Under the pieces are notes generated by a model. It was not told where the DNA came from, made no database searches, and saw only the letters and a list, made by a program, of their open reading frames with translations. From Trichomonas vaginalis G3 (Eukaryota; Parabasalia; Trichomonadida; Trichomonadidae), in contig NC_067204.1 of NCBI RefSeq assembly GCF_026262505.1, positions 24,273,300-24,337,299 on the forward strand: 64,000 nt of DNA, in the 5' to 3' direction. This document shows, piece after piece, positions 48,530 through 58,617 of the stretch (position 1 is the first letter of the stretch; each line of letters begins with the position of its first letter). Made by a program: the position numbers and the translations under genes.

Positions 48530-49801
48530 TCAATGAACTCTATACCATGCGAATACAGTCATAAATGGTGGCATATAATCTGCACCCGAGCCTGTTGGAT
48601 TTGTTGTGAAAGTGTGTGAATGATTTCCTGTGGTTCCACAGAAAATACCTGCGCTTGAATCTACTGGGTCACTTGAAATATCATATCTATTCATTCCCTG
48701 TCTATCCGAACCTGCTGCAAGATTTGTATAACCTCTTTTTGTTATTGAATGTGAATGACTACCTGTTGTGTTTGTAGTTCCTGTATGAGTGTGCGGTGGA
48801 AGGTTTGCTTCTTTAATTTTCTTCGAACCTCCTGCCGTCTTTGAATATCTAGCACAGTATAAGAATTTGTCTACAATCTGCTTCCATTCACCAAAACCTA
48901 AAACACTTGCTGGATTTGTTGAGTTCATTGACGTATAAATAGAACCAACAGGATATAATGTTTGAAGTATTTCAGTCTTTAATGTTTGAAGCTCTGTTTT
49001 GTCTGCTTTCTTATCTAACATTGCTGGTAGTTCATGTGTTTCAAAGTTTCTGACATGACCTTCAATGTTCATACATTTACTATTTAAGGAGTTTAGTGTA
49101 TCTTTTACGCTTGTACTTGGATTCTCTAAAGGTGCACTTGAACCAAGGGTATAGTTCAATATTATGTCGTCTGCTCTAACAGTAGTGAAGGATTTATGTG
49201 TATGTTCTTTGTCAGCTTTCTTATCTAATGTAGCTTGAAGTTCATTTATATCGGAGATGTTGTGTTTATGAGATTTCAAAACTTTGTTCATTGCTTCAAG
49301 TTCAACTTTGTCAGCTTTACTTTTAATAGCATCTTCAAACGTTATTTTTGACTTAACTCTCAAAGTAAATCTTGGTTCAACTAATACACCGTTAACATTG
49401 AAAGTAGAGGCATAAATTTCACCGGTATAACCAAATGCTTCTGGTGCTTTAGCTACATCATACTGTACAGTACAGCTTATGTCATAACCTTTAGCACGAA
49501 TGTATTTATATCTTCTTTCATTGGGGTCTTCCGTCTTCACTTCATCACTTCGTGTTAAATATCCATGGTAGTCCGTTATAATCTGTTCGTCTGAACTTAT
49601 ATAATGAACGTGGTTCTTGACTTTATCACTCAGAGCTAAAAGCTCATTTTTGTCTGCTTTTTCGGCTAATTTCTCATTAACATCATTCACTTCTAATTCA
49701 ACTCTTCCGCCAGAACTCTTATTATCATTAATCTTTTTCATTAATTCGGTATTTACGTCATAAAGACTATATTCTGTTTTCGGTTTTGTAAATATGATCA
49801 A
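48530..49801 (-). CDS. phage tail-fibre/collar-like protein
   Basis: A frame of 423 codons with clear tail-fibre character: repeated KADKxEL heptads (ADKNELLALSDKVKNHVH, DKKADKEHTH), then LYPVGSIYTSMNSTNPASV and GEWKQIVDKF, as in phage collar/short-tail-fibre C-termini, then His-x-His pairs (PHTHTG, HSHSI, HSHTF) that bind metal in such trimers, and the end MPPFMTVFAWYRVH. The 5' end is unclear because the frame opens from TTG; more sequence of this kind lies upstream on the same strand. A role as a surface fibre of a Polinton virion is inferred. Confidence 0.8.
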   Translation of the reverse strand: MIIFTKPKTEYSLYDVNTELMKKINDNKSSGGRVELEVNDVNEKLAEKADKNELLALSDKVKNHVHYISSDEQIITDYHGYLTRSDEVKTEDPNERRYKYIRAKGYDISCTVQYDVAKAPEAFGYTGEIYASTFNVNGVLVEPRFTLRVKSKITFEDAIKSKADKVELEAMNKVLKSHKHNISDINELQATLDKKADKEHTHKSFTTVRADDIILNYTLGSSAPLENPSTSVKDTLNSLNSKCMNIEGHVRNFETHELPAMLDKKADKTELQTLKTEILQTLYPVGSIYTSMNSTNPASVLGFGEWKQIVDKFLYCARYSKTAGGSKKIKEANLPPHTHTGTTNTTGSHSHSITKRGYTNLAAGSDRQGMNRYDISSDPVDSSAGIFCGTTGNHSHTFTTNPTGSGADYMPPFMTVFAWYRVH

Positions 49802-50775
49802 AATTTCTTTTCATCATTACATCGCTGACATTAATGATATCACCAATTCCTTTTTCATTTATTCTCTTCATTAATTCTGCAATAATGACGAATATATAAT
49901 CTGTTAATTTATTCTCTTCATCGAGGGTTATAGAATGTTTTGAAATTGAATCATTAACTCCTCTAAATAAATCAATAACTTCAGGATACACGTTTTTAAT
50001 GTCTCGAATAACCCGACCAGTATCCTGTTGTTCATGTTCTTCGTTCCCGTCGTTACGTGTGTTTTATATCTCTAACCATCATCAACGCAGCCATAACCGG
50101 AGGGTTTTGTTGCTATCTGTTCGAAAATCCGTCCGTTATGTACGGTATATCTAAATAATTTCTTTGTGTTTGTTAAAACATTTGAAACAAGTCTTTAAAA
50201 CCATCTACAAAATTTCCTGTTTCACCTAATGCTTGCATTTACAAGCTTACCCATTCCCGCTTTTGACCCAAAAACGTCCATATTGCATTTATTTCACTCT
50301 GTATAGTTGTCCATTCAGCGAAACTAACACCCACATTCGCTAAGCTGAAAATGAAATTCAGTGGATCGAACTTAATTCCACCTTCTTTTTCAATTTCAAC
50401 GAACTCACTAACATGAGATTTTAAGTATTCTTTCGTTAAAATTGTTTTCCCCGATGTTATGTTATTAACGAAACTATCACCGTCAAAAGTTAACGAATTC
50501 AATTTCGTCGTTGATGCTTTTATTTCATACACGCTTTATCGATAGTTTTTGGCTCACCTTCTTTAGAAGCATATGAAAACATTAATGAATGAATTATATG
50601 TATTCGTGAATGAGTTAAAATCAATGATTTTCATTAATGACGCCTTTAATGATTCATTTACTGTTGAATCCCTTAAAGCAATTAATGAACTGTCATTTAT
50701 GAAAGGTACACTGCAAACCGTCGAGTTTGGATCAAATGCTGTAGTTGGTGCAGGAATATTAATGATATAAGTCAT
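49767..50775 (-). pseudogene. Polinton 1 fibre-related region, broken
   Basis: Pieces on the minus strand continue the fibre theme: a helical block at 49767-49991, a block at 50239-50532 (FVEIEKEGGIKFDPLNFIF), and a block at 50563-50775 with FDPNSTVCSVPFIND, a motif repeated in the gene at 53068-53550. Broken, several breaks. Confidence 0.5.
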
Positions 50776-50830
50776 TAAATCATTAAGTGACGTAAATAAT
50801 GTTGTCGTTTTTGATTTAAGGATACCCTTA

Positions 50831-53060
50831 CGTGTCAGATTTTTTGCGCATACGAAGAAGTCATGCTAGACATGAGCTATAAACCTGAAATTTTAGCAAC
50901 ATATTTAAAACTTTTTAAACTACAATACATTTTAATATTCAAGAACAAAAATATTCTTTTTAGAAAATACATAATTATTTTATGTGAAATCTATATAAAA
51001 ACATATTTTGCGAGCGTAACTTTTTTCTTTATAAGCACCTTATATGACTGATAAACTGTGAAGGCACATAATTGTTAATTCATAGAGTTGATATGTTTCC
51101 AAAATTGAGAGGAAATTTGAAAATTGAATACCCTTTCAATTCAATTTTCAAAAGATATCAGCTCCTTCAATAATTGAAGGACGATTTTGATCATTTGCTC
51201 TTAAAACAAGTATGCCATGGAGAAAAAAGTTACGCTCGCAAATCTGAAATATAACTATCATATAAAAAAATTAAATTTCTAATTTTTTACTCTATAGATA
51301 TTATTGGCCATTTGTGTAATGCATAAAAGTTTATGTCATATGCATACATTTGGAAGTATGGGAGACGAGGGAAATTACTTCTATGAGGGACTAGGATTTT
51401 TAAAAATTTCTCTATCGGACTCACCATTCAATTTCTCGAAAATTAAAAAAAATCAATAATAGCTAAAATGTATTATGCATAACAAATTTTAATGTTACAC
51501 GGTATTTTTTGAACTTCATGACATGAATTTTCTATTATTTTTTTTTTTTGGATTTTCTATGATTTATGCGATAGGCTGGAACAACATTGTAAGTGCAATG
51601 ATATCATTTATAGAGAAATCTAAAACTTCAGCATTCAGAACTCGCAACCACAAAAATATTCATTTGCTAAGTAAGTAAAGTTGATTAAGTTCGACACTTA
51701 GCTTTTATACGTAAAACCAAGTGTGTATTGTTATTTCTTGTTAAATTATTGAGAAAAAAATAAATTGTAAGAGAAACGATACTGATTATTGAAATAATAT
51801 TGAGGGTAGCTGCAGATTTCTTCATTAACATGCCGGAAATTTGTTAATCTTGGTTTTCTATCATAAAATCTGTCGAAGAATCTAAAAACGGAGATATGAA
51901 ATAGAGATCATGTAAATCTAGAGTATCCTGTCAGAAAAATAGACTAAGCATGTAACCCTTTTTTGGTCATAAACACTTTTTACCACTTAGTCATACAGAT
52001 GATCATTAAATTTAAACGAGCACTTTTTGTCAGAATTTATTCTTTTACAAAGACAGAAGATTTTAGTATTATTTAATATTAGTGCTGTAGCAAAATTCAA
52101 AAAACGGTGAAAATTCAGTGAATTTTTGAATTCACATTTTTTTCGACATTTTTCTTGATATATCCATGCACATTAAGAACACAGCTTTGATACGCTTAAA
52201 AAAGCATATTTCATATGAAATTGTTAAAGAAATAAACAATTTATATAAAAAATTGCACTTATGGGCAGTTTAGATATATAATTTATATATAACATATATA
52301 CAAATCCATAGACAAAGTGCAATAACTACAATGTTGTAGAAAATTACAGCAGAAATACTGACTTTTTGAAGGATAATAAGAATTCTTCTAAATGTTGTAT
52401 TTTTATAATTTGATTGATTTTTTTTTACTATTTCATTAATCTTTTATGAATAATAATTATTTTTAATATATGTGCTATTAAAATTTCAAATTTTGACTAA
52501 TATATCTAAGTTATCTGAACGAAACATTTAGAAAATATCATACTTACATTGAAATAGCAAGTAGAGCATATTAATAGCAAGTTTCTTGGCTTTATATCTA
52601 TCATCTATTGTTGTTTGATCAAACAAAATTCACTCTATTATATGGTGTCAATTAATTAAAACAATTTTTAATAGTTATTTATTTAGTGCGAATAAGTGCA
52701 AACTCATAAATGAATAACTTAATAGTAGAAATGAATTATCTGATATAAATCTCACATTTTGTCCATCAGAAATACTTTAATTGCATACGCATAATTATTA
52801 GTAATACGTCTGGAGTGTCAATTAATAACAATCCCACAACAAGTAAAATTCAGATTTTTATTAAACTTATTTTTTCCTAAAAGTTTTCTCAAATTACTAT
52901 ATATACATATGTGGATAAAATAATAGTAATATTGTAAAAAATTAGATAATTTTTTTTATTTGAGAACCTCTCAAAAGTTCATTCAATTTATCAATTGTTT
53001 CAGTTTGATGTATATTCATTTCTGGAGCCTAAAACTTTAGCAATCATGACAATATCATAT
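50831..53060. other. AT-rich block inside Polinton 1
   Basis: About 2.2 kb of very AT-rich, non-coding DNA unlike the Polinton on both sides. It separates fibre-related sequence at 50563-50830 from the fibre-related gene at 53068-53550. Apart from the small inverted-repeat element at 51007-51242 nothing is recognised. It may be an insertion or host sequence captured during rearrangement. Confidence 0.6.
51007..51242. mobile_element. candidate MITE with perfect 22-bp inverted repeats
   Basis: A 236-bp unit bounded by a perfect 22-bp inverted repeat beginning TTTGCGAGCGTAACTTTTTT at 51007 and mirrored at 51221-51242. The inner part contains a further dyad (CAATTTTCAAA region) and no coding sequence. 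No convincing target duplication was seen. Confidence 0.6.
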
Positions 53061-53067
53061 TCTCTTT

Positions 53068-53550
53068 CTAACTACGCAATGTAAGGGTATCCTTAATTTC
53101 TTTAGCATCTGTTATATACGGTAATTTTATTTCTGTAGTTTCTGAATTAAAGATATTCGCTAAAATGTTTTGTAAACTGTTTTGAACAGCTGTGTAAACC
53201 GTTGAATCCGGAACTCTTACGATTTCACCGTCCTTAATAAAAGGCATTGCACATGGTGTAGTGCTTGGGTCAAATCTTTTTGGATTATGATTCAACATAT
53301 ATTCTAATGCTTCATAAACAGACCTATATACGGTTGTATTATCTTTTTCAATAATTTCACCGTCCTTTATAAACGGCATAGTACATGGAGTTAAAATAGG
53401 GTCAAACTTTTCATAGTCCTTCCATGTTATGTATTTCTCAGTATTTCCATCAGTGATAACAATATATTTGTCAGTAAGTGTGAGAGAGTATTGACCAAAA
53501 TATAAACGTTTAGCTCTGTCAGCTTCATACGCATATGCAGCTATACTCAT
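53068..53550 (-). CDS. Polinton 1 fibre-related protein with repeated motif
   Basis: A 160-aa frame from the ATG at 53548-53550. Residues about 48-90 and 92-130 are two copies of a motif, FDPxxTPCxMPFIKDGEI followed by xxTVYxxV. A third version lies at 50563-50775. The N-terminus (YFGQYSLTLTDKYIVITDGN) looks beta-rich. The repeats and place suggest a fibre or attachment protein. The frame looks whole. Confidence 0.6.
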   Translation of the reverse strand: MSIAAYAYEADRAKRLYFGQYSLTLTDKYIVITDGNTEKYITWKDYEKFDPILTPCTMPFIKDGEIIEKDNTTVYRSVYEALEYMLNHNPKRFDPSTTPCAMPFIKDGEIVRVPDSTVYTAVQNSLQNILANIFNSETTEIKLPYITDAKEIKDTLTLRS

Positions 53551-53567
53551 ATTTTAATGAGAATAAA

Positions 53568-53757
53568 ATGTTGTTCTATTTGCAAAGTACAGACCCAAAC
53601 GAATACGGGACAGTAAAGCTACAAACAAACTTAGGTCTACAGAATGAGGCGCTTGCATTCAGAATGGTTGACTTCAATACTATCGCTTCATTCGTTATAA
53701 CAGATGAAACAGGAAACAATAAGAATTACCGAAAAATTGACAAAACATCAAAAACAG
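53568..53757 (+). pseudogene. Polinton 1 gene fragment at its right limit
   Basis: Opens with the ATG at 53568 (MLFYLQSTDPNEYGTVKLQT), divergent from the fibre-related gene. Coding character ends near 53757, where the sequence turns AT-rich. Broken. Confidence 0.5.
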
Positions 53758-53967
53758 GGAGGGGGTCTCAATTTTTATTACTTATATTATTTTACAATAT
53801 TTATATAAATACTCTTTATAATATATTTTACTATAAAATTATACCTCAAATTCAAATATTTAAAATATTATTTACATAATTATCTCAAAATTATATTTTT
53901 ATATATTATTTTTCATATGTATAAATCATATAATCTATATCAAAAAAAAAAAAAAAAAAAAAAAAAA
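53758..53967. other. AT-rich spacer and A26 tract between the two Polintons
   Basis: About 185 bp of AT-rich DNA ending in a run of 26 A at 53942-53967, directly before the GC-rich start of Polinton 2. No gene. Confidence 0.7.
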
Positions 53968-53973
53968 GGTAGT

Positions 53974-54006
53974 GGGGCTTCCAGGGGCTGCGCCCCTTCT
54001 AGCCCC
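53974..54006. repeat. GC-rich nested palindrome at the left end of Polinton 2
   Basis: GGGGCT and AGGGGC are followed, after a TGC centre, by GCCCCT and AGCCCC, giving two perfect 6-bp stems stacked in one hairpin with 3-base gaps on each side. It stands out sharply from the A26 tract and AT-rich DNA to its left. Confidence 0.85.
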
Positions 54007-54047
54007 GAAGATGTTTAGTATAAATGAAGTTTTTATTCGGAAAATTG

Positions 54048-55007
54048 TTAGTCTTCTGGTGTGAATTCGGAGGACTCTTCTTGGATAGAGTTTTGTATTT
54101 CCTCCTCCTCTTCTTCTTCCTCCATTGCTTCTGGGAAGAAGCCTTCTTCTGGGTCGAAAACATTATATAATGTGTAATTGAATGACACATTATATCTTTC
54201 TTTGCGTTCGCTCCTGACAAAGAACTTAGTTCCAGGAATACAGAAGACTTCTGTGCGTTGGAAAAGCTGATGTCCTGGAACGAATTTGGCAATTAGAGAC
54301 TTCTTTTTTCCGAATTGTTCAGGAGTTTCCATGACGACAGTAACAACATCTCCATCTGCGAGGTCTTGTTGTTGTTCGGAAAGGTAAAGAGCAATGATAT
54401 GAATGGTTGCTGCGTTGAATTCGAGAAAGTCGAATTCAAATTGTGTTGTCGTATAAATTCAAACCATTTTGTACAGTTGTCTCCGAACTCGTCAACGTAT
54501 TCATCTTCGTCATATCCGTAACTAAAGACTTGGAATTCAGCAATTCTCTTGTCGAATGACCGTTGCATGTAACGAGGAAGATTTTGACGAACTTGGTATA
54601 AAGTTCTCAACATTATAAGCTTAGTAAATGTTGGAAAATACTGAACTAAGACATCGCTAAGCTCAATTGGATTTGGAATTGTCTTAGTAAGTTCAATTGA
54701 ACTAGCAATTGCTTTGTTCAGAACTTCACAGAACTGAGTATTGTATGTAGCGTCTGGTTGTGTGTTTTCTTCGGCGTCTTTGAGATATTTAGAGCAAATT
54801 TGTTGAAGAATTTCTCTCTAATTCGTTGTTAGATTTTTTGGTGGTTATTCTAACCGCTGTGCCGGTTCTTGGAGGTTGTGGGGCTTTGGCTTTGGTTAGC
54901 GGTTGAGAATTGTTAATGTTTGAATTGTGGTTAACAGCGTTGGCTTCCATTAGACAAAAATAAACTGTTTTTTCAAATAAGAGTTTGAGATGAACCGTTT
55001 TCGTCAA
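54048..55007 (-). pseudogene. Polinton 2 unknown gene region(s), broken
   Basis: Minus-strand coding-looking pieces. Near 54790-54951 is a Lys/Pro-rich piece beginning MEANAVNHNSNINNSQ. Near 54293-54613 is a piece opening MLRTLYQVRQNLPRYMQRSF. At 54048-54332 is a piece with PGTKFFVRSERKERYNV and a run of Glu, ending ESSEFTPED. Broken, about three breaks. An acidic tail next to basic parts would fit a nucleoid or packaging factor, but no family is recognised. Confidence 0.45.
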
Positions 55008-55150
55008 CGGAGACTCCCTCTATTTTTTTTTTATTTATTTAATAGTTACCGTTGGAAAACCGTTCCATCTCAAATATTGAATGAACTATAAACGTTTTTT
55101 GTTTTCTATATATACTTTTTTGTCCAACGGTAAAACTTTTTACACAACGG
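54993..55150. promoter_or_regulatory. divergent intergenic region with repeated AACGG (Myb-type) motifs
   Basis: Between the minus-strand genes and the plus-strand gene at 55412, CAACGG or its complement occurs at 55005, 55049, 55125 and 55145, and AACGG without the C at 54993 and 55059. YAACKG is the general Myb recognition core, and Myb proteins are known transcription regulators in T. vaginalis. Six sites in 160 bp of AT-rich DNA is more than expected. Confidence 0.5.
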
Positions 55151-55402
55151 TTTTTGAGAGTCGTCGCTGTTGACTTTTTTGTAGAGCACTCAAAATAGTA
55201 TAACTTTGTCCGGACAAATAAGGGTCTATCGTCGCTACAGGAAAAGTTACGGGCGTTCCAAGGAAGTATACTTTGAGAAGCTTTCCCCTTATAGAATGAG
55301 ATAGGACGGTTATTTTACAAAACTGACAACACTTTGACCGAGTAGTTTTTTGTGCTGAACAAAAAGTGTCATATAAACATCTGTCAAAAACCGTTTTTTA
55401 CT

Positions 55403-55409
55403 TCACTTA
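55403..55409 (+). promoter_or_regulatory. initiator-like (Inr) site
   Basis: TCACTTA, a good match to the trichomonad initiator, lies 2 bp before the ATG at 55412 of the first plus-strand gene of Polinton 2. Such very short 5' leaders are normal in trichomonads. Confidence 0.5.
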
Positions 55410-55411
55410 AA

Positions 55412-55831
55412 ATGCCACGTAAGCTACGTAAGAATATACGTAAGAGGAAGAGAGCATTGAAACATCCAATAGTAAAACTAACACCACAACAACAGTTGCA
55501 ACAACAAATTATGAATGACCCCACTATGTTGCAACAAATGTCAAGCAACCCTATGCTTTTAAACCGAGTTATTGGTGCACAGAGTGGAGGTTTAAGAGCG
55601 GCACTTTTAGCGAAAATGGCAGGCTATGGTGGAGCTGCAGACGGAACAGCCTATAACCCTCAAAGTCAAATGAATTTGAGTTCACTCAAAAATCAAATAA
55701 CAGATGTCAAAAAGTCAAACATAGACATACAGAAACAAATAAGTGAAAACGAAAAGAAACTAGAATATGACAGACACACAAAGAAACTCAATGAGTTAAA
55801 CGTAGAGAAAAGAAGAAAGAAGAACAACTGA
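55412..55831 (+). CDS. Polinton 2 basic coiled-coil protein
   Basis: From the ATG at 55412 the product has 139 aa. It starts with a very basic segment (MPRKLRKNIRKRKRALKHP), continues with a Gln/Met-rich part and a Gly/Ala-rich part (GLRAALLAKMAGYGGAADG), and ends in a Lys/Glu/Asn coiled coil. The basic start suggests DNA binding inside a virion. I do not recognise it. Coding-looking sequence continues on the same strand towards 56050. Confidence 0.55.
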   Translation: MPRKLRKNIRKRKRALKHPIVKLTPQQQLQQQIMNDPTMLQQMSSNPMLLNRVIGAQSGGLRAALLAKMAGYGGAADGTAYNPQSQMNLSSLKNQITDVKKSNIDIQKQISENEKKLEYDRHTKKLNELNVEKRRKKNN

Positions 55832-56049
55832 AAGAACTAAGTACAGAGGAATATGCGAAAAAAGTGTCAGAAAAAGCAGCAGAAGTAGCAAAAAATGGAA
55901 CAAGATGTTATAAATTTGAAAAACCATACTACTCGATATAAAGTACTGAAAGATGAAGAGATAAAACAAAAAGCCCTGAAGACATATATGGATAGCGATG
56001 AGTATAAAAAGAAGTTGAAGCAAATGTAAAGGCAGAAAAACTTTTACAG

Positions 56050-58593
56050 TTGCAAAACCAAACCGTACAGTATGAAAACTTAGCACAAGAAAGTAAAAAT
56101 AACGACGCAGCCATGCAAAAGGCAATGAAAAGCGCAGAATATATAAAAGCTAATAATGACTGGTTAGATGCCCAAGCCAACGCTAAAGCAGCCCAACTTA
56201 TAGGGTCAATAAGGACAAAAATACAAGCGGATGAAGACAGTTCAAATGAAGCTTTAATGAATGCTGACTTTAAGAACGCCTTCGAAGCTCTTCATAGTAA
56301 GGTGAAACTAGTGAACGACTTCTCATCTGGAAAGAAACTGAAGTCTGAAGGTTTCGACAAAGAGTTAAGAGAAGTAGCACAAAATATGACGAAAATAACA
56401 GATGCAGCAACGAGACAGGCAGTTCAAAGTGCCTATGACGCCGTTAGAGCAACTGTTGTGGAAAGTCAAGAAAAAGAGTTACAACAGACCAAAACAGACC
56501 TAGTAAATGCTTTCTTAAGAACGAAAAGTCAGGTAGGACATTATGCTGCAGATGGAACATATGTGCCAGCTGGTGGAACTTATATACCACCAAACCCTCC
56601 AAGAGAAGCACCTGCACCAGGACTACCTAAAACATTTACATCGTCACATGGACACAGACACAGGCATGCACCAAAACCAACAGTTCAAAACACTGCACCA
56701 CAACCAACAGTTCAAAACACTGCACCACAACCAACAGTTCAAAACACTGCACCACAACCACCTCCACAACCAGCACAGCAACAACCACAAACAGAGCAAG
56801 GACATAAAAGAAGTAGAGAACAAGGAAACCAAGAATTCTTAAAAATGCTTAAGGAAGACTATGGTTACCCAGATACTCTTGACTTTAGTGACAGATATAA
56901 AGAAGCTATTAGAAAGTTCAAGGAAGGAAATACTGACCCGAACCTATTTAGCTTTATGGTTCAGCACCAAATGGGATATAATTTCAAACCTGGAAAATAC
57001 AAGCTCGCTAAGGGATATGATTTAATAGCATATCATCCAAATGACATGGATGAATTTACTCCGAGATATTTGGTGTCAGAGCTAAATGATAATTCAACTC
57101 TCTTCATGAAACGCGTAAAAAATAGAGACGGAACGAAAGAAGAAAGGTTTATGAGTCCGGATGACTTAGATAGGGAACTTTTTAAAAACGGTCTCGGAAT
57201 ATATGAAATGCCAGCAGATGAGGTACAAGAAACTCCACAGGAAGAAGTTCAGATACAACCAGACATGGAAGAAATAGTTCAGCAACAACAGCTAGAAGAG
57301 CCTGAAGGAAACAAACAAGTCCCTCCTTTGGAAACTAACTTCACAGAACTAGATGAAGATTTGGAACAGCCGAAAAATCTTGACCCTCAACAAGAGTATG
57401 CGGAGAATATGGAATCTTTCCAAGAGTCTAAGAAAAATTCAGCTGACATAGTAGAAGAATATCGAAAAATGTTCGCCGACATACAAAAGACTCCAACATC
57501 AGATGAAAATATCCAGCATAGAATGGAAGTACTGAAAGATAATGTACACAAATACAACAATCCTTTTTACTTACGAGCATATAACGTTCAATCTTTGGAT
57601 GAACTCGGTGAAAATAAAAGGTTAAATTTCAACAAAACATATAGAAATGAAACATTGTTTAAAGTTCATTCAGAACCTAGCCAATATGGAAACAAACCTA
57701 CTTTTGTTTCTGCAGACGATGGAACTACAATGAGATGGGGTCATAAAGCTAATCCGGATAGGTGGTTCATAAACTTACAACCACAATTCCAAGAAGTTGT
57801 AGACGCAATGGAAGTGAATGGTGAACCAGATGTAGCTGGTATTTTCAGCGCGGCTTTAATGCCATTGAAAGATATGAAACATGCAGATATTTTGGACCAG
57901 TATGAAATGAACATGGCTGATGGAAATATAACACCTGACGTTCTAGAACATTTATCTCAAAGAACTACACAGAACCATAGAGATGGTATATTTGGTGAAG
58001 AGTTTAGAAAGAAAGTTAGGGAGATAGAAGGAAGAGAACCTATTGTACATGACCTTGCAAACGAAAGTTTGCAAAATGTCATAAAAACTTACTTTGCAGA
58101 CAATGAACCGAGAAGGGATGAATATTTAAGAAAACTCAAATGGACAGTACCAAATGAAATGTTAGTATTGAAAAACATGTTCCTTGACAAAATAAAACCA
58201 ACTACAGAAATAAATGACGCAAGACTGAAACATTGGGTAAAAGCTTTCCCATTCACAAAAGATATTGTTGGTAACATGGAAAGAAAACCAGAATGGCTAC
58301 AAAAACATATATTTGGAAACGAGCTTATTCCATATGGACAAGCTCTGTTTGAAGAGCTTGAACCGGAAACTCAGGAAAGAGTCATGCAAACAATACGCGA
58401 AGACTCAAATACAAACTATGACAAAATCTTTCTAGGATATAGGTTACCTGAGTTGGGCGACCAGAGCCCAAAGGCAAAAAGGACATGGGAAATTTACAAC
58501 ATACTAGGTGAACATGAGGCAAAGATGCAACAACTTGAAGCAGAGGGCAAGTTACCAAAAGCGACACCAAAGAAGAAGAGTAGAACAAAGTAA
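56050..58593 (+). CDS. Polinton 2 large structural-type protein, unknown
   Basis: An 847-codon open frame ending four bases before the capsid frame opens. No ATG stands at its 5' end, so its start is unclear. The first 170 residues are helical and Ala/Lys-rich. A low-complexity hinge follows, with three exact 27-bp repeats (encoding PTVQNTAPQ) around 56684-56760 and a Pro/Gln stretch. The rest is a mixed globular part (MRWGHKANPDRWFINL, REIEGREPIVHDLANESL), ending in a Lys-rich tail. Its size and place before the capsid gene suggest a scaffold or minor virion protein. No family recognised. Confidence 0.6.
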   Translation: MQNQTVQYENLAQESKNNDAAMQKAMKSAEYIKANNDWLDAQANAKAAQLIGSIRTKIQADEDSSNEALMNADFKNAFEALHSKVKLVNDFSSGKKLKSEGFDKELREVAQNMTKITDAATRQAVQSAYDAVRATVVESQEKELQQTKTDLVNAFLRTKSQVGHYAADGTYVPAGGTYIPPNPPREAPAPGLPKTFTSSHGHRHRHAPKPTVQNTAPQPTVQNTAPQPTVQNTAPQPPPQPAQQQPQTEQGHKRSREQGNQEFLKMLKEDYGYPDTLDFSDRYKEAIRKFKEGNTDPNLFSFMVQHQMGYNFKPGKYKLAKGYDLIAYHPNDMDEFTPRYLVSELNDNSTLFMKRVKNRDGTKEERFMSPDDLDRELFKNGLGIYEMPADEVQETPQEEVQIQPDMEEIVQQQQLEEPEGNKQVPPLETNFTELDEDLEQPKNLDPQQEYAENMESFQESKKNSADIVEEYRKMFADIQKTPTSDENIQHRMEVLKDNVHKYNNPFYLRAYNVQSLDELGENKRLNFNKTYRNETLFKVHSEPSQYGNKPTFVSADDGTTMRWGHKANPDRWFINLQPQFQEVVDAMEVNGEPDVAGIFSAALMPLKDMKHADILDQYEMNMADGNITPDVLEHLSQRTTQNHRDGIFGEEFRKKVREIEGREPIVHDLANESLQNVIKTYFADNEPRRDEYLRKLKWTVPNEMLVLKNMFLDKIKPTTEINDARLKHWVKAFPFTKDIVGNMERKPEWLQKHIFGNELIPYGQALFEELEPETQERVMQTIREDSNTNYDKIFLGYRLPELGDQSPKAKRTWEIYNILGEHEAKMQQLEAEGKLPKATPKKKSRTK

Positions 58594-58617
58594 AGCTTGG
58601 TACGAGTGGGTTCTATT

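Larger units (their letters stand above)
35080..53757. mobile_element. Polinton/Maverick 1 (broken, fairly young)
   Basis: A Polinton identified by major capsid protein, protein-primed-type family B DNA polymerase and retroviral-type integrase on one element, plus KilA-N-type and tail-fibre-like genes. Most of its larger genes are still long open frames, so it decayed recently; I estimate roughly ten breaks, plus one AT-rich block of about 2.2 kb (50831-53060) interrupting the fibre region. Both ends are approximate: the left end is set by a composition change near 35080, and the right end by the loss of Polinton-like sequence near 53757. No packaging ATPase or Ulp1-type protease was recognised. 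Confidence 0.85.
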
